Shown here: positions 34,644 to 42,998 of the stretch, in pieces | How the letters are laid out: every line of letters begins with the position of its first letter | Numbering within the stretch: the stretch's first letter is position 1 | Source of the DNA: an uncultured Pseudovibrio sp. | Lineage (GTDB): Bacteria > Pseudomonadota > Alphaproteobacteria > Rhizobiales > Stappiaceae | NCBI GenBank assembly: GCA_947496145.1 | Contig: CANMBS010000001.1 | Coordinates: forward strand, 62,001-126,000 | DNA length: 64,000 nucleotides | Direction of reading: 5' to 3' | Notes under the pieces: generated by a model | What the model was told of the DNA's origin: nothing | Databases searched by the model: none | What the model saw: only the letters and a program-made list of their open reading frames with translations | Translations under genes and position numbers: made by a program

Positions 34644-37600
34644 TCTGCTGCCTCCTGACCACTGTCATCCAGTGGTTCTTCCATCCAGTTCACTTCTTCC
34701 AGTTTGTGAACCACAACGAACTCATCGCGGTTGGAGCCAACCGTTCCATAGTAGTTAAAGCCATATGATTGCTGAGCATATCCGCCAATCATATGCGTCG
34801 GCTTGGTGACCGCTCTGGTAACCGAGTTATGGATACCGCCACGCTGACCAGTGAGTTCCGACCCCGGTGTATTCACGATCTTTTCCTGAGCGTGATACAT
34901 GTAGATCGTGCCTTCCTTCATACGCTGGGAAACCACCGCACGGGCCACAAGCGCGCCGTTGATGTTGAAGACCTCAACCCAGTCGTTGTCCTCAATATCG
35001 GCTTTCTGTGCGTCCACTTCAGAGATCCAGACCACAGGACCACCACGATTGAGCGTGAGCATCAACAGGTTGTCCGTATAGGTGGAATGGATGCCCCACT
35101 TCTGGTGCGGGGTGATGAAGTTCAGCACTAACTGCTTTCTGCCCAGTGACTTATCGTCAATGACAGGTTTGATGCCCTTGGTGTCTATGGGCGGTCTGTA
35201 CACGCAGAAGCCTTCACCGAAGGCCCGCATCCAGAGGTGATCTTGATAGAGCTGCTGGCGACCGGAGATAGTGCGCCACGGGATCAGCTCATGCACGTTT
35301 GTGTAGCCTGCGTTGTAGCAGACATGTTCGGATTCCAGACCGGACCATGTTGGTGAAGAGATAATCTTGCGTGGTTGGGCTACGATATCGCGGAAGCGGA
35401 TTTTCTCCTCTTCCTTCGGCAACGCCAGATGGGTGTGATCCCTGCCGGTGAATTCGGAGAGAGCAGCCCATGCTTTCACGGCCACTTCGCCATTGGTTTC
35501 CGGTGCCAGAGACAAAACAACTTCGGTTGCGTCGATATCTGTCTCGATCTTCGCGAAGCCTTTGGTTGGGCCGTCCTCCAAGACCTCACCATTGAGACCT
35601 TTGAGGAGGTCCACTTCGTGCTCGGTGTTCCAGCTGATGCCTTTGCCACCATTGCCGAGTTTGTTCATCAATGGGCCGAGAGCTGTGAAGCGTTTGTAGA
35701 CATTGGGGTAATCGCGCTCGATAACCACAACGTTAGGCATTGTCTTGCCCGGTTGCGGCTCGATATCGCCTTGCTTCCAGTCCTCAACGTCAAACGGCTG
35801 AGCAATCTCGCCTGCGGTATCATGCAGAATTGGGACAAGGACAACATCCTTTTCCTTGCCAAGCACTTCCGTCGATACCTCAGAGAATGACTTTGCAATG
35901 CCCTTGAAGATTTCCCAGTCACTGCGTGCTTCCCAAGCTGGGTCAGCTGCACTGGAGAGTGGGTGAATGAAGGGGTGCATATCCGAAGTGTTGAGGTCGT
36001 TTTTCTCGTACCATGTTGCTGTTGGCAGCACGATGTCGGAATAGACCGCTGTGGTGGACATGCGGAAATCCAGCGTGACCAGCAGGTCCAGCTTTCCTTC
36101 GGGTGCATTGTCGTGCCAGACGGCTTCCTTCGCACGCTGGCGACCTTCTTCTCCCAAGTCTTTGCCCAGTACACCGTGTTCTGTGCCAAGCAGGTGGCGG
36201 AGGAAGTATTCGTGGCCTTTACCGGAGGAGCCGAGTAGATTGGAGCGCCAGACGAACAGGTTACGTGGCCAGTTGGCTTCGTTATCCGGGTCTTCACAGG
36301 ACAGTTTCAGGCTACCTGATTTTAGTTCCTCAGCAACGTAGTCTTTTGCGTTTTTCCCGCTTGCTTCAGCGTTTTTTGCGACCTGGAGTGAGTTGGTTTG
36401 TAGCTGAGGCGCTGATGGCAACCAGCCCATCCGTTCTGCACGGATGTTGTAGTCGATCAGCGATGCATTCCAATCTCCTTCAGGAGCTGTTGGCGACAGG
36501 ATTTCGTCCACCTTCAACGTCTCATAACGCCACTGATCCGTGTGCGCGTAGAAGAAAGAGGTGGAGTTCATATGCCGTGGTGGACGTGCCCAATCGAGGG
36601 CAAATGCAAGAGCTGTCCAGCCAGTTTGTGGGCGGAGTTTTTCCTGCCCCACATAGTGGCTCCAGCCACCGCCGGACTGACCGACACAGCCGCACATCAC
36701 CAGCAGATTGATGATGCCACGGTAGTTCATGTCCATATGGTACCAGTGGTTCAGACCAGCACCAAGGATAACCATGGAGCGTCCGTTGGTCTTCTCAGCA
36801 TTACTGGCGAACTCACGGGCAGTTGTGATGATGTGGTCCTTGGGGACGCCTGTGATCTTCTCTGCCCATGTAGGTGTGTATGGCAGCTCTTCATCGTAGG
36901 ATTTGGCGGAGTTAGGATCATCCAGACCACGATCCAAGCCGTAGTTAGCGACAAACAGATCAAACACAGATGCGACAAGTGTTTCGCCTTCAGCAAGCTT
37001 GAGTTTCTTTGCAGGTACCTTGCGCACCATGACGCTGTCATGGTTGGTGCCTTCAAAGTGATCATGCTCACGATTGCCGAAGTATGGGAATGCGACTTCA
37101 GCGATCTCGTCATGATCGGCTTTGTCGATGAAGGACATGGCAAGGTCTGTGTCTTTACCTGCACCATCTTTCTCTTCCAGGTTCCACTTGCCTTTTTCAC
37201 CCCAACGGAAACCAATGGAGCCATGGGGAACCACAGGCTTTTTCGACTTGCGGTCAACGGCGACGGTTTTCCATTCCGAGTTATTATCTTCAACCAGTTT
37301 GTCAGTGAACTCAGAGGCGCGGAGCAGCCTTTCAGGAATGTAGTTTCCGTCCTTCTTAACCAGCCGTACCAGCAATGGCATATCAGAGTATTTGCGGCAG
37401 TAGTCTTCGAAGTAATCCACCTTACGGTCCAAATGATATTCCCGCAGGATAACGTGGCCCATAGCCATTGCCAGCGCGGCATCTGTGCCCTGCTTTGGGT
37501 GAAGCCAGAGATCAGAAAACTTCGCTGCCTCGGAATAATCAGGACAAACCACTACCGACTTAGTGCCTTTGTAGCGAACCTCCGTGTAAAAATGCGCATC

Positions 37601-38389
37601 TGGCGTACGAGTTTGCGGAACGTTGGAACCCCATAGCATCAGGAAACCAGCGTTGTACCAATCTGCTGATTCAGGCACATCTGTCTGCTCCCCCCATGTC
37701 TGCGGTGAAGCAGGAGGCAGATCGCAGTACCAGTCGTAGAACGACATGCAAGTGCCGCCAAGCAGTGACAGATAACGGGTACCAGCTGCATAAGAGATCA
37801 TGGACATAGCCGGAATTGGCGAGAAGCCGACAACTCGGTCGGGACCCCATTTTTTCGCGGTGTAAGCGTTTGCCGCCGCGATGATTTCGTTGACCTCTTC
37901 CCATGTAGCCCGCACGAAACCGCCGTGCCCACGCACTTTCATGTAGTCTGAGCGTTTGGCTGGATCTTCCTGTATGGCAGTCCATGCCGCGACAGGTGAT
38001 TTCACCGTGCGTTCCTTCCGCCAAAGCTTCAGCAAGCGGGAGCGGATGAGCGGGTGTTTTACGCGGTTTGCAGAGTAGATGTACCAGCTATAGCTGGCAC
38101 CACGGGAGCAACCGCGTGGCTCATGATTTGGCAGATCTGGACGGGTGCGTGGGTAGTCCGTTTGCTGGGTTTCCCATGTGATGATCCCGCCCTTAACGTA
38201 GATTTTCCAGGAACAGGAGCCTGTACAGTTCACCCCATGGGTTGAGCGGACAACCTTGTCATGTTGCCAACGCTTTCGGTAACTGTCTTCCCAGTTTCTG
38301 TTCTCATTTGTTGTAACACCGTGCCCGTTTGCAAAGGTACCAGTGTCCTGTTTTGCGAAGAAGTTCAGTTTATCGAGGAGTAGAGACAT
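34640..38389 (-). CDS. narG: Respiratory nitrate reductase alpha subunit NarG
   Basis: A 1249-residue molybdenum (bis-MGD) enzyme that reduces nitrate to nitrite on the cytoplasmic side of the membrane. The FeS0 motif is present as H51, C55, C59 and C94 (HGVNCTGSCSW, then PRGCSRG), with histidine as the first ligand as in NarG. GTCMSFYDWYCDLPPA contains the conserved molybdenum-ligand aspartate region. It has no Tat leader, as expected for a cytoplasmic catalytic subunit. It is the third gene of the operon, 24 bases after narK2. Confidence 0.97.
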   Translation of the reverse strand: MSLLLDKLNFFAKQDTGTFANGHGVTTNENRNWEDSYRKRWQHDKVVRSTHGVNCTGSCSWKIYVKGGIITWETQQTDYPRTRPDLPNHEPRGCSRGASYSWYIYSANRVKHPLIRSRLLKLWRKERTVKSPVAAWTAIQEDPAKRSDYMKVRGHGGFVRATWEEVNEIIAAANAYTAKKWGPDRVVGFSPIPAMSMISYAAGTRYLSLLGGTCMSFYDWYCDLPPASPQTWGEQTDVPESADWYNAGFLMLWGSNVPQTRTPDAHFYTEVRYKGTKSVVVCPDYSEAAKFSDLWLHPKQGTDAALAMAMGHVILREYHLDRKVDYFEDYCRKYSDMPLLVRLVKKDGNYIPERLLRASEFTDKLVEDNNSEWKTVAVDRKSKKPVVPHGSIGFRWGEKGKWNLEEKDGAGKDTDLAMSFIDKADHDEIAEVAFPYFGNREHDHFEGTNHDSVMVRKVPAKKLKLAEGETLVASVFDLFVANYGLDRGLDDPNSAKSYDEELPYTPTWAEKITGVPKDHIITTAREFASNAEKTNGRSMVILGAGLNHWYHMDMNYRGIINLLVMCGCVGQSGGGWSHYVGQEKLRPQTGWTALAFALDWARPPRHMNSTSFFYAHTDQWRYETLKVDEILSPTAPEGDWNASLIDYNIRAERMGWLPSAPQLQTNSLQVAKNAEASGKNAKDYVAEELKSGSLKLSCEDPDNEANWPRNLFVWRSNLLGSSGKGHEYFLRHLLGTEHGVLGKDLGEEGRQRAKEAVWHDNAPEGKLDLLVTLDFRMSTTAVYSDIVLPTATWYEKNDLNTSDMHPFIHPLSSAADPAWEARSDWEIFKGIAKSFSEVSTEVLGKEKDVVLVPILHDTAGEIAQPFDVEDWKQGDIEPQPGKTMPNVVVIERDYPNVYKRFTALGPLMNKLGNGGKGISWNTEHEVDLLKGLNGEVLEDGPTKGFAKIETDIDATEVVLSLAPETNGEVAVKAWAALSEFTGRDHTHLALPKEEEKIRFRDIVAQPRKIISSPTWSGLESEHVCYNAGYTNVHELIPWRTISGRQQLYQDHLWMRAFGEGFCVYRPPIDTKGIKPVIDDKSLGRKQLVLNFITPHQKWGIHSTYTDNLLMLTLNRGGPVVWISEVDAQKADIEDNDWVEVFNINGALVARAVVSQRMKEGTIYMYHAQEKIVNTPGSELTGQRGGIHNSVTRAVTKPTHMIGGYAQQSYGFNYYGTVGSNRDEFVVVHKLEEVNWMEEPLDDSGQEAAE

Positions 38390-38413
38390 CTGAAATGCCC
38401 TTCACTTTTTTGC

Positions 38414-39799
38414 TTAGCACGGAACGGATGCACCACGACGGGTGTAGAAGAACCAGGTGATCACCAGACAGATCACATAGAAGATGCCGAAGGCCCAAAG
38501 CGCGGCATCCGGGCCGCCAGTGTAGGCGATGGATGTGCCGTAAGCTTTGGGGATGAAGAAGGCACCATAAGCTGCGATTGCAGAGGTAAACGCGATGATT
38601 GCTGCGCTTTCCCGCTCTGACTGGCGCAGGTGAGCTGTTGCATCCAGCTCAGGCATCAGCTTGCCAACCTGCTGGCGCATGATGGTTGGGATCATCTGGA
38701 AAGTGGAGGCATTGCCCACACCTGTCAGGAAGAACAGCGCCATAAAGCAAACAAAGAAGCCCCAGAAGGCTCCCGGTTCTGTCTTGATCGACAGGAAGAA
38801 CAATACGCCGCCAACCGCGACAGCCATGAACAGGAAAGTCCAGAAAGTTACGCGACCACCACCATATTTATCTGAAACCCAGCCAGTTCCTGCACGGGAC
38901 AATGCACCAACGAGAGGACCGAGGAATGCATAGGAAAGTGCGTTCACTTCCGGGAACTGGGTTTTCATGAGAAGCGGAAAGCCAGCAGAGTAGCCGATAA
39001 AGCTGCCGAACGTCCCTGTATAGAGGATACACATGATCCAGTTATGCGCTCTGGAAAAGATGATGGATTGTTCTTTGAAGCTCGCCTTTGCATCAGCAAT
39101 ATCGTTCATGCCAAACCATGCTGCAATCGTCGCGATCACCAGGAATGGCACCCAGACGAAGCCAGCATTCTGAATCCATAGCTGGCTGCCATCTTCCAAT
39201 GTTTGCGGAGCACCGCCAAGGGCGCCAAACACCCCGGATGTGATAACGATAGGCACCACAAACTGCATGACAGAAACGCCTGCATTGCCGAGACCTGCGT
39301 TGAGTGCAAGTGCGTTGCCTTTCTCAGATTTTGGGTAGAAAAATGCGATGTTTGCCATTGAAGAGGCGAAATTGCCACCGCCAAAGCCGCAAAGGAGCGC
39401 CAGAAGCAGGAAGATTCCATAGGGCGTGTCGGGGTCCTGAACCGCGTAACCTATCCCCAAAGCGGGCAAAAGCAGAGATGCCGTGGTGAGTGTTGTCCAG
39501 AGACGTCCACCAAAAATGGGGACCATAAAGGAATAAAAGATTCTGAGAGTTGCCCCTGAAAGACCGGGTAATGCCGCCAAGAGGAAAAGCTGGTCTGTCG
39601 TATAATCAAATCCGATGGCCGGGAGCCTTGCGACAACGACACTCCAAACCAGCCACACAGAGAACGCAAGCAAAAGGGCTGGAATTGAGATCCAAAGGTT
39701 TCGAGAAGCAATCGCTTTGCCTCTGGTCTCCCAGAATTCCAGATCGTCTGGCCGCCAATCAATAAGCGTGTGTCCTTTTTGGATTTTATCGTCAGACAT
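38414..39799 (-). CDS. narK2: Nitrate/nitrite transporter NarK2-type (MFS)
   Basis: A 461-residue MFS transporter with 12 expected helices and the nitrate signature in helix 5 (GFGGGNFASSMANIAFF), followed by GNAGVSVMQ in helix 8 region. Its type resembles the E. coli NarK/Paracoccus NarK2 nitrate-nitrite antiporter. The start at 39799 is chosen because AAGGAA precedes it and MSDDKIQ matches the family N-terminus. A 13-codon upstream extension is less likely. Substrate direction is from family knowledge. Confidence 0.9.
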   Translation of the reverse strand: MSDDKIQKGHTLIDWRPDDLEFWETRGKAIASRNLWISIPALLLAFSVWLVWSVVVARLPAIGFDYTTDQLFLLAALPGLSGATLRIFYSFMVPIFGGRLWTTLTTASLLLPALGIGYAVQDPDTPYGIFLLLALLCGFGGGNFASSMANIAFFYPKSEKGNALALNAGLGNAGVSVMQFVVPIVITSGVFGALGGAPQTLEDGSQLWIQNAGFVWVPFLVIATIAAWFGMNDIADAKASFKEQSIIFSRAHNWIMCILYTGTFGSFIGYSAGFPLLMKTQFPEVNALSYAFLGPLVGALSRAGTGWVSDKYGGGRVTFWTFLFMAVAVGGVLFFLSIKTEPGAFWGFFVCFMALFFLTGVGNASTFQMIPTIMRQQVGKLMPELDATAHLRQSERESAAIIAFTSAIAAYGAFFIPKAYGTSIAYTGGPDAALWAFGIFYVICLVITWFFYTRRGASVPC

Positions 39800-39860
39800 A
39801 CATGTATTCCTTTTGGCTACATGCCCTCGCACGAGCAATCTCGTGCAAGGGCTTCGCTGG

Positions 39861-41207
39861 TTATGGGTATTTGTCTACTCCGGCAGGTCCATCAGGGCCT
39901 TCAAGTGGTTCTTCAGGGAGGTCAGAAAGATCCGTTTCCGCTTGTAATTCCGGGTGACGTCTGCGCTCCATCCGTCTGATCGCGACGTGCATCCAGATTG
40001 TTGAGACAGCGACAATCAAGAAGAGCAGCATGAATGGTGCTGTCCAGACACCAGTCCAGTCGAGCAGGATTCCAAAGGCAATCGGGAGGAAGAAACCACC
40101 AAGGCCACCAATCATGCCGACAAGGCCACCAACAGCACCAACGTGATAGGGATAATAAACGGGGATGTGTTTGTAGACTGCTGCCTTGCCGAGGCTCATT
40201 ACAAAGCCCAGTACAACGGTTACGGATACAAAAGCAAAAACACCAAGGCCAAAGGTGAACTCTATCGGCCCTTCAATACCGTTGATGACATAGGAGGTTT
40301 CCGGGTAACTAAGCAGGAACAGGCAGATAAGAGAGACGATGAATGTGAAGTACATAACAAAACGCGCGCCCCACTTGTCGGACATCCAGCCACCAAGCGC
40401 CCTGAACACAGAACCCGGCAAAGAATAAAGGCCAGCGAAGATGCCAGCCGTTGTCAGTTCCAGTCCGTAAGCTCCGGTGTAGTAGCGCGGTAAGAAAGAG
40501 GCCAGAGCAACAAATGCGCCGAAGACAAAAAAGTAATAGGTCGCAAATCGCCAAACCTGAAGTTTCTTTAAGGGGGCCAGTTGGTCTGCTGCCGATACGA
40601 CTTTTGCGCCTGTTTTCTTTCTGTCTGTCTGTGAGGGATCATCTTTGGAGAGAAGGTAGAAGAGGACGGCAGTCAGAGCCAAAACGATTGCATAAACACG
40701 AGCTGTGCCTTCCCAGCCCACGGCGACCACGAGAAACGGGGCCACAAAATTTGTGACTGCGGCACCTACATTGCCTGCACCGAAAATTCCAAGTGCCGTA
40801 CCTTGCTTTTCCTTCTCAAACCATTGAGAAACATAGGCGACACCGATGATGAAGGAACCACCTGCTAATCCCAGCCCTAAAGCAGCGAGGAGAAAAACTT
40901 CATAGGAATGTACGGAGGTGAGAAGCCAGACGCAGATAGCGGTGATGATCATTTGCAGCGGGAACATAATTCGGCCGCCGAACTGCTCAGTCCAGACACC
41001 AAGAAAAATTCTGCTGACTGAGCCGGTTAGAACAGGCGTGGCTACAAGTAAGCCAAACTGAGTGTCGGACAACCCCAACTCACCTTTGATCCGCACTCCA
41101 ATGATGGAAAAGATGGTCCAGACTGCAAAGCAGACTGTGAATGCAAAAGTACTAAGGCCCAACGCTCTGTATTGGTCTGAACGAGTAACACCCTCAAGTG
41201 AATGCAT
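39861..41207 (-). CDS. narK1: Nitrate transporter NarK1-type (MFS)
   Basis: A 448-residue MFS transporter, first gene of the nar operon. It has the nitrate signature GLAGGSFIIGVAYVS and a second GSGNVG-type loop as GAGNVGAAVTNF. The Paracoccus NarK protein is a fusion of a NarK1-type H+/nitrate symporter with a NarK2-type antiporter. Here the two halves are separate genes in the same order. The start at 41207 follows AGGAAAG. A proline/acid-rich tail (EEPLEGPDGPAG) is unusual. The region upstream to 41578 shows no canonical FNR box. Confidence 0.9.
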   Translation of the reverse strand: MHSLEGVTRSDQYRALGLSTFAFTVCFAVWTIFSIIGVRIKGELGLSDTQFGLLVATPVLTGSVSRIFLGVWTEQFGGRIMFPLQMIITAICVWLLTSVHSYEVFLLAALGLGLAGGSFIIGVAYVSQWFEKEKQGTALGIFGAGNVGAAVTNFVAPFLVVAVGWEGTARVYAIVLALTAVLFYLLSKDDPSQTDRKKTGAKVVSAADQLAPLKKLQVWRFATYYFFVFGAFVALASFLPRYYTGAYGLELTTAGIFAGLYSLPGSVFRALGGWMSDKWGARFVMYFTFIVSLICLFLLSYPETSYVINGIEGPIEFTFGLGVFAFVSVTVVLGFVMSLGKAAVYKHIPVYYPYHVGAVGGLVGMIGGLGGFFLPIAFGILLDWTGVWTAPFMLLFLIVAVSTIWMHVAIRRMERRRHPELQAETDLSDLPEEPLEGPDGPAGVDKYP

Positions 41208-41578
41208 ATTATTCTTTCCTGAACTCCACCAGACAACGAAATTCACAGTGATTTTCAGGAGACTTACCACTCAAAAGTAGAGCAACTCATATATCCTTCG
41301 AAACTAAATGAGTAAAATTGGGTGACAAACTGGAGAAAAACCGCGTTTTACTTCGGGGTTATCACAAGTGTTTATGATCTACCCTAGGATGGGTGATGCT
41401 GATATGCTGTTTCAAAAGGGGAACGCAAATTACCAAACCCGAGAGATATTTGGGTATTCGCAGGCCCAACTGTATGGCCGCAGTATTCAGTGCATTAAAC
41501 AAAGAACGATTTTCCATACCGGGGCCATAACCTCAGGTGCAGTGAGCCTCGAAACATTCTTTAAGGATAAGCTTGTTT
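41208..41578. other. Divergent promoter region between narK1 and the ureide genes
   Basis: I see no gene here. A search by eye for TTGAT-N4-ATCAA gave no good match, so nitrate or oxygen control of the nar operon must use a degenerate site or another regulator. The right part contains the ribosome site AAGGAT for the cupin gene. Confidence 0.5.
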
Positions 41579-42427
41579 ATGAGTACCCAGCATTTGCCTC
41601 CTTCTTCTCTTTATTCTCCAAGTGGCGGATTGCCCCCTCAAACGCAGGTCATGACTGACAGGGCAGTGTTTACCAATGCTTATGCAGTTATTCCGAAGGG
41701 AGTGATGCGAGACATCGTAACGTCTAACCTGCCTTTTTGGGAGAAAACAAGAGCCTGGATTATTGCACGACCTCTTTCTGGCTTTGCGGAGACGTTCTCG
41801 CAATACATCATGGAAGTACAGCCCGAAGGCGGATCTCTTAAGCCTGAACCAGACACGAACGCTCAAGGAGTTTTGTTTGTGGTTGAGGGCGAGATTACCA
41901 TTATGCTGGGTAAGGAACCACGAGTACTTTCTGAAGGGGGCTATGCCTATTTGCCTGCTGGTGTGACTTACGAGGTTCGCAACAACAGCTCTGAGACGGC
42001 TGTTTTTCACTGGATTCGAAAGCGCTACGATGCTGTCGAGGGCATTGAAAAACCAGAGGCATTGTTCCTTCACGAGAAAAATGCGGTGGTTGTGCCGATG
42101 CCAGACACAAATGGAGCGTGGGCGACAACTCGCTTTGTTGACCCCAATGATATGCGCCACGATATGCACGTGAATATTGTTAGCTTTGAACCCGGTGGCT
42201 GTATTCCATTTGCTGAAACACATGTGATGGAGCACGGCCTTTATGTCTTGGAGGGAAAGGCCGTTTATCGGCTTAACAATGACTGGATTGAGGTGGAAGC
42301 TGGTGACTTCATGTGGCTACGCGCTTTTTGCCCGCAGGCTTGTTATGCCGGGGGCCCAACCCGTTTCAGATATCTGCTTTACAAAGACGTAAACCGACAT
42401 GTTCAGCTTGGAAGCTTTGTGCGGTGA
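41579..42427 (+). CDS. (S)-ureidoglycine aminohydrolase, cupin
   Basis: A 282-residue bicupin that hydrolyses ureidoglycine to (S)-ureidoglycolate and ammonia in purine breakdown. Two cupin domains are visible at about 50-130 (FAETFSQYIMEVQPEGGS to EGEITIMLGKE) and at about 185-270 (NIVSFEPGGCIPFAETHVMEHGLYVLEGKAV). FAETHVMEHG carries the metal-ligand residues of the second domain. The ATG at 41579 is preferred over an earlier TTG. allA begins one base after its stop. Confidence 0.85.
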   Translation: MSTQHLPPSSLYSPSGGLPPQTQVMTDRAVFTNAYAVIPKGVMRDIVTSNLPFWEKTRAWIIARPLSGFAETFSQYIMEVQPEGGSLKPEPDTNAQGVLFVVEGEITIMLGKEPRVLSEGGYAYLPAGVTYEVRNNSSETAVFHWIRKRYDAVEGIEKPEALFLHEKNAVVVPMPDTNGAWATTRFVDPNDMRHDMHVNIVSFEPGGCIPFAETHVMEHGLYVLEGKAVYRLNNDWIEVEAGDFMWLRAFCPQACYAGGPTRFRYLLYKDVNRHVQLGSFVR

Positions 42428-42428
42428 T

Positions 42429-42920
42429 ATGATGAAAAACCGCACAATCCTGCTAGAGCCGCTCACTGAGGAAGCATTCAGCCCCTTTGGAGAATTGATT
42501 GAAACCGGAACGACTATTCCGACTCTGATCAACGAGGGGCGGTGTGAGCGGTTTTCTGATCTTGCATCATTACGTTTTGAGGGAGGCCGTGCTGGTATCA
42601 GTTTGTTTCAAGCTGAACTGCGCAGCCTGCCGCATACACTCACCATGATGGAGCGTCATCCATTAGGATCGCAATGCTTCATACCTATGGGGCAATCTGA
42701 ATATCTTGTCGTTGTTGCTGAGGATGATAGCGGACGGCCTTCAACACCTCGCGCGTTTTGGGCAAACTCCTCACAGTCTATCAATATCAAGCAAAATACA
42801 TGGCACGGGGTTCTGACCCCCATTAAAGGGTCGGGGTTGTTTGCAGTCGTTGATCGGATTGGGGCTGGTAACAACTTAGAGGAATACTGGCTGAAGGAAG
42901 CATATCAGATTGTAGAATAA
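42429..42920 (+). CDS. allA: Ureidoglycolate lyase AllA
   Basis: A 163-residue ureidoglycolate lyase splitting (S)-ureidoglycolate into glyoxylate and urea. PLTEEAFSPFGELIE at the start, HTLTMMERHPLGSQCFIPMG and IKQNTWHGVLTPI are family hallmarks. The start follows the previous stop almost directly, so the two genes are coupled and read as the last two steps of allantoin breakdown. No allantoinase or allantoicase gene is in view. Confidence 0.9.
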   Translation: MMKNRTILLEPLTEEAFSPFGELIETGTTIPTLINEGRCERFSDLASLRFEGGRAGISLFQAELRSLPHTLTMMERHPLGSQCFIPMGQSEYLVVVAEDDSGRPSTPRAFWANSSQSINIKQNTWHGVLTPIKGSGLFAVVDRIGAGNNLEEYWLKEAYQIVE

Positions 42921-42998
42921 CACCCTGCATCATCAGGAGGACTGAAGGGGCATAGTTCTGGTTCAGATGCCTGGGCAGCACTAACCTGATATGCTCGG

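Noticed and set aside
36542-37636. A 364-codon open frame on the plus strand
   Set aside because: It lies wholly opposite narG, has no ribosome site and reads as antisense of a well-conserved gene.
41281-41400. TTGGGTGACAA as a possible FNR site before narK1
   Set aside because: The TTG and CAA arms are five bases apart, not eight, so it does not fit the FNR palindrome.
41368-41658. A 96-codon frame upstream of the ureide genes
   Set aside because: It runs into the cupin gene in another frame and has no family resemblance or ribosome site. Treated as chance.
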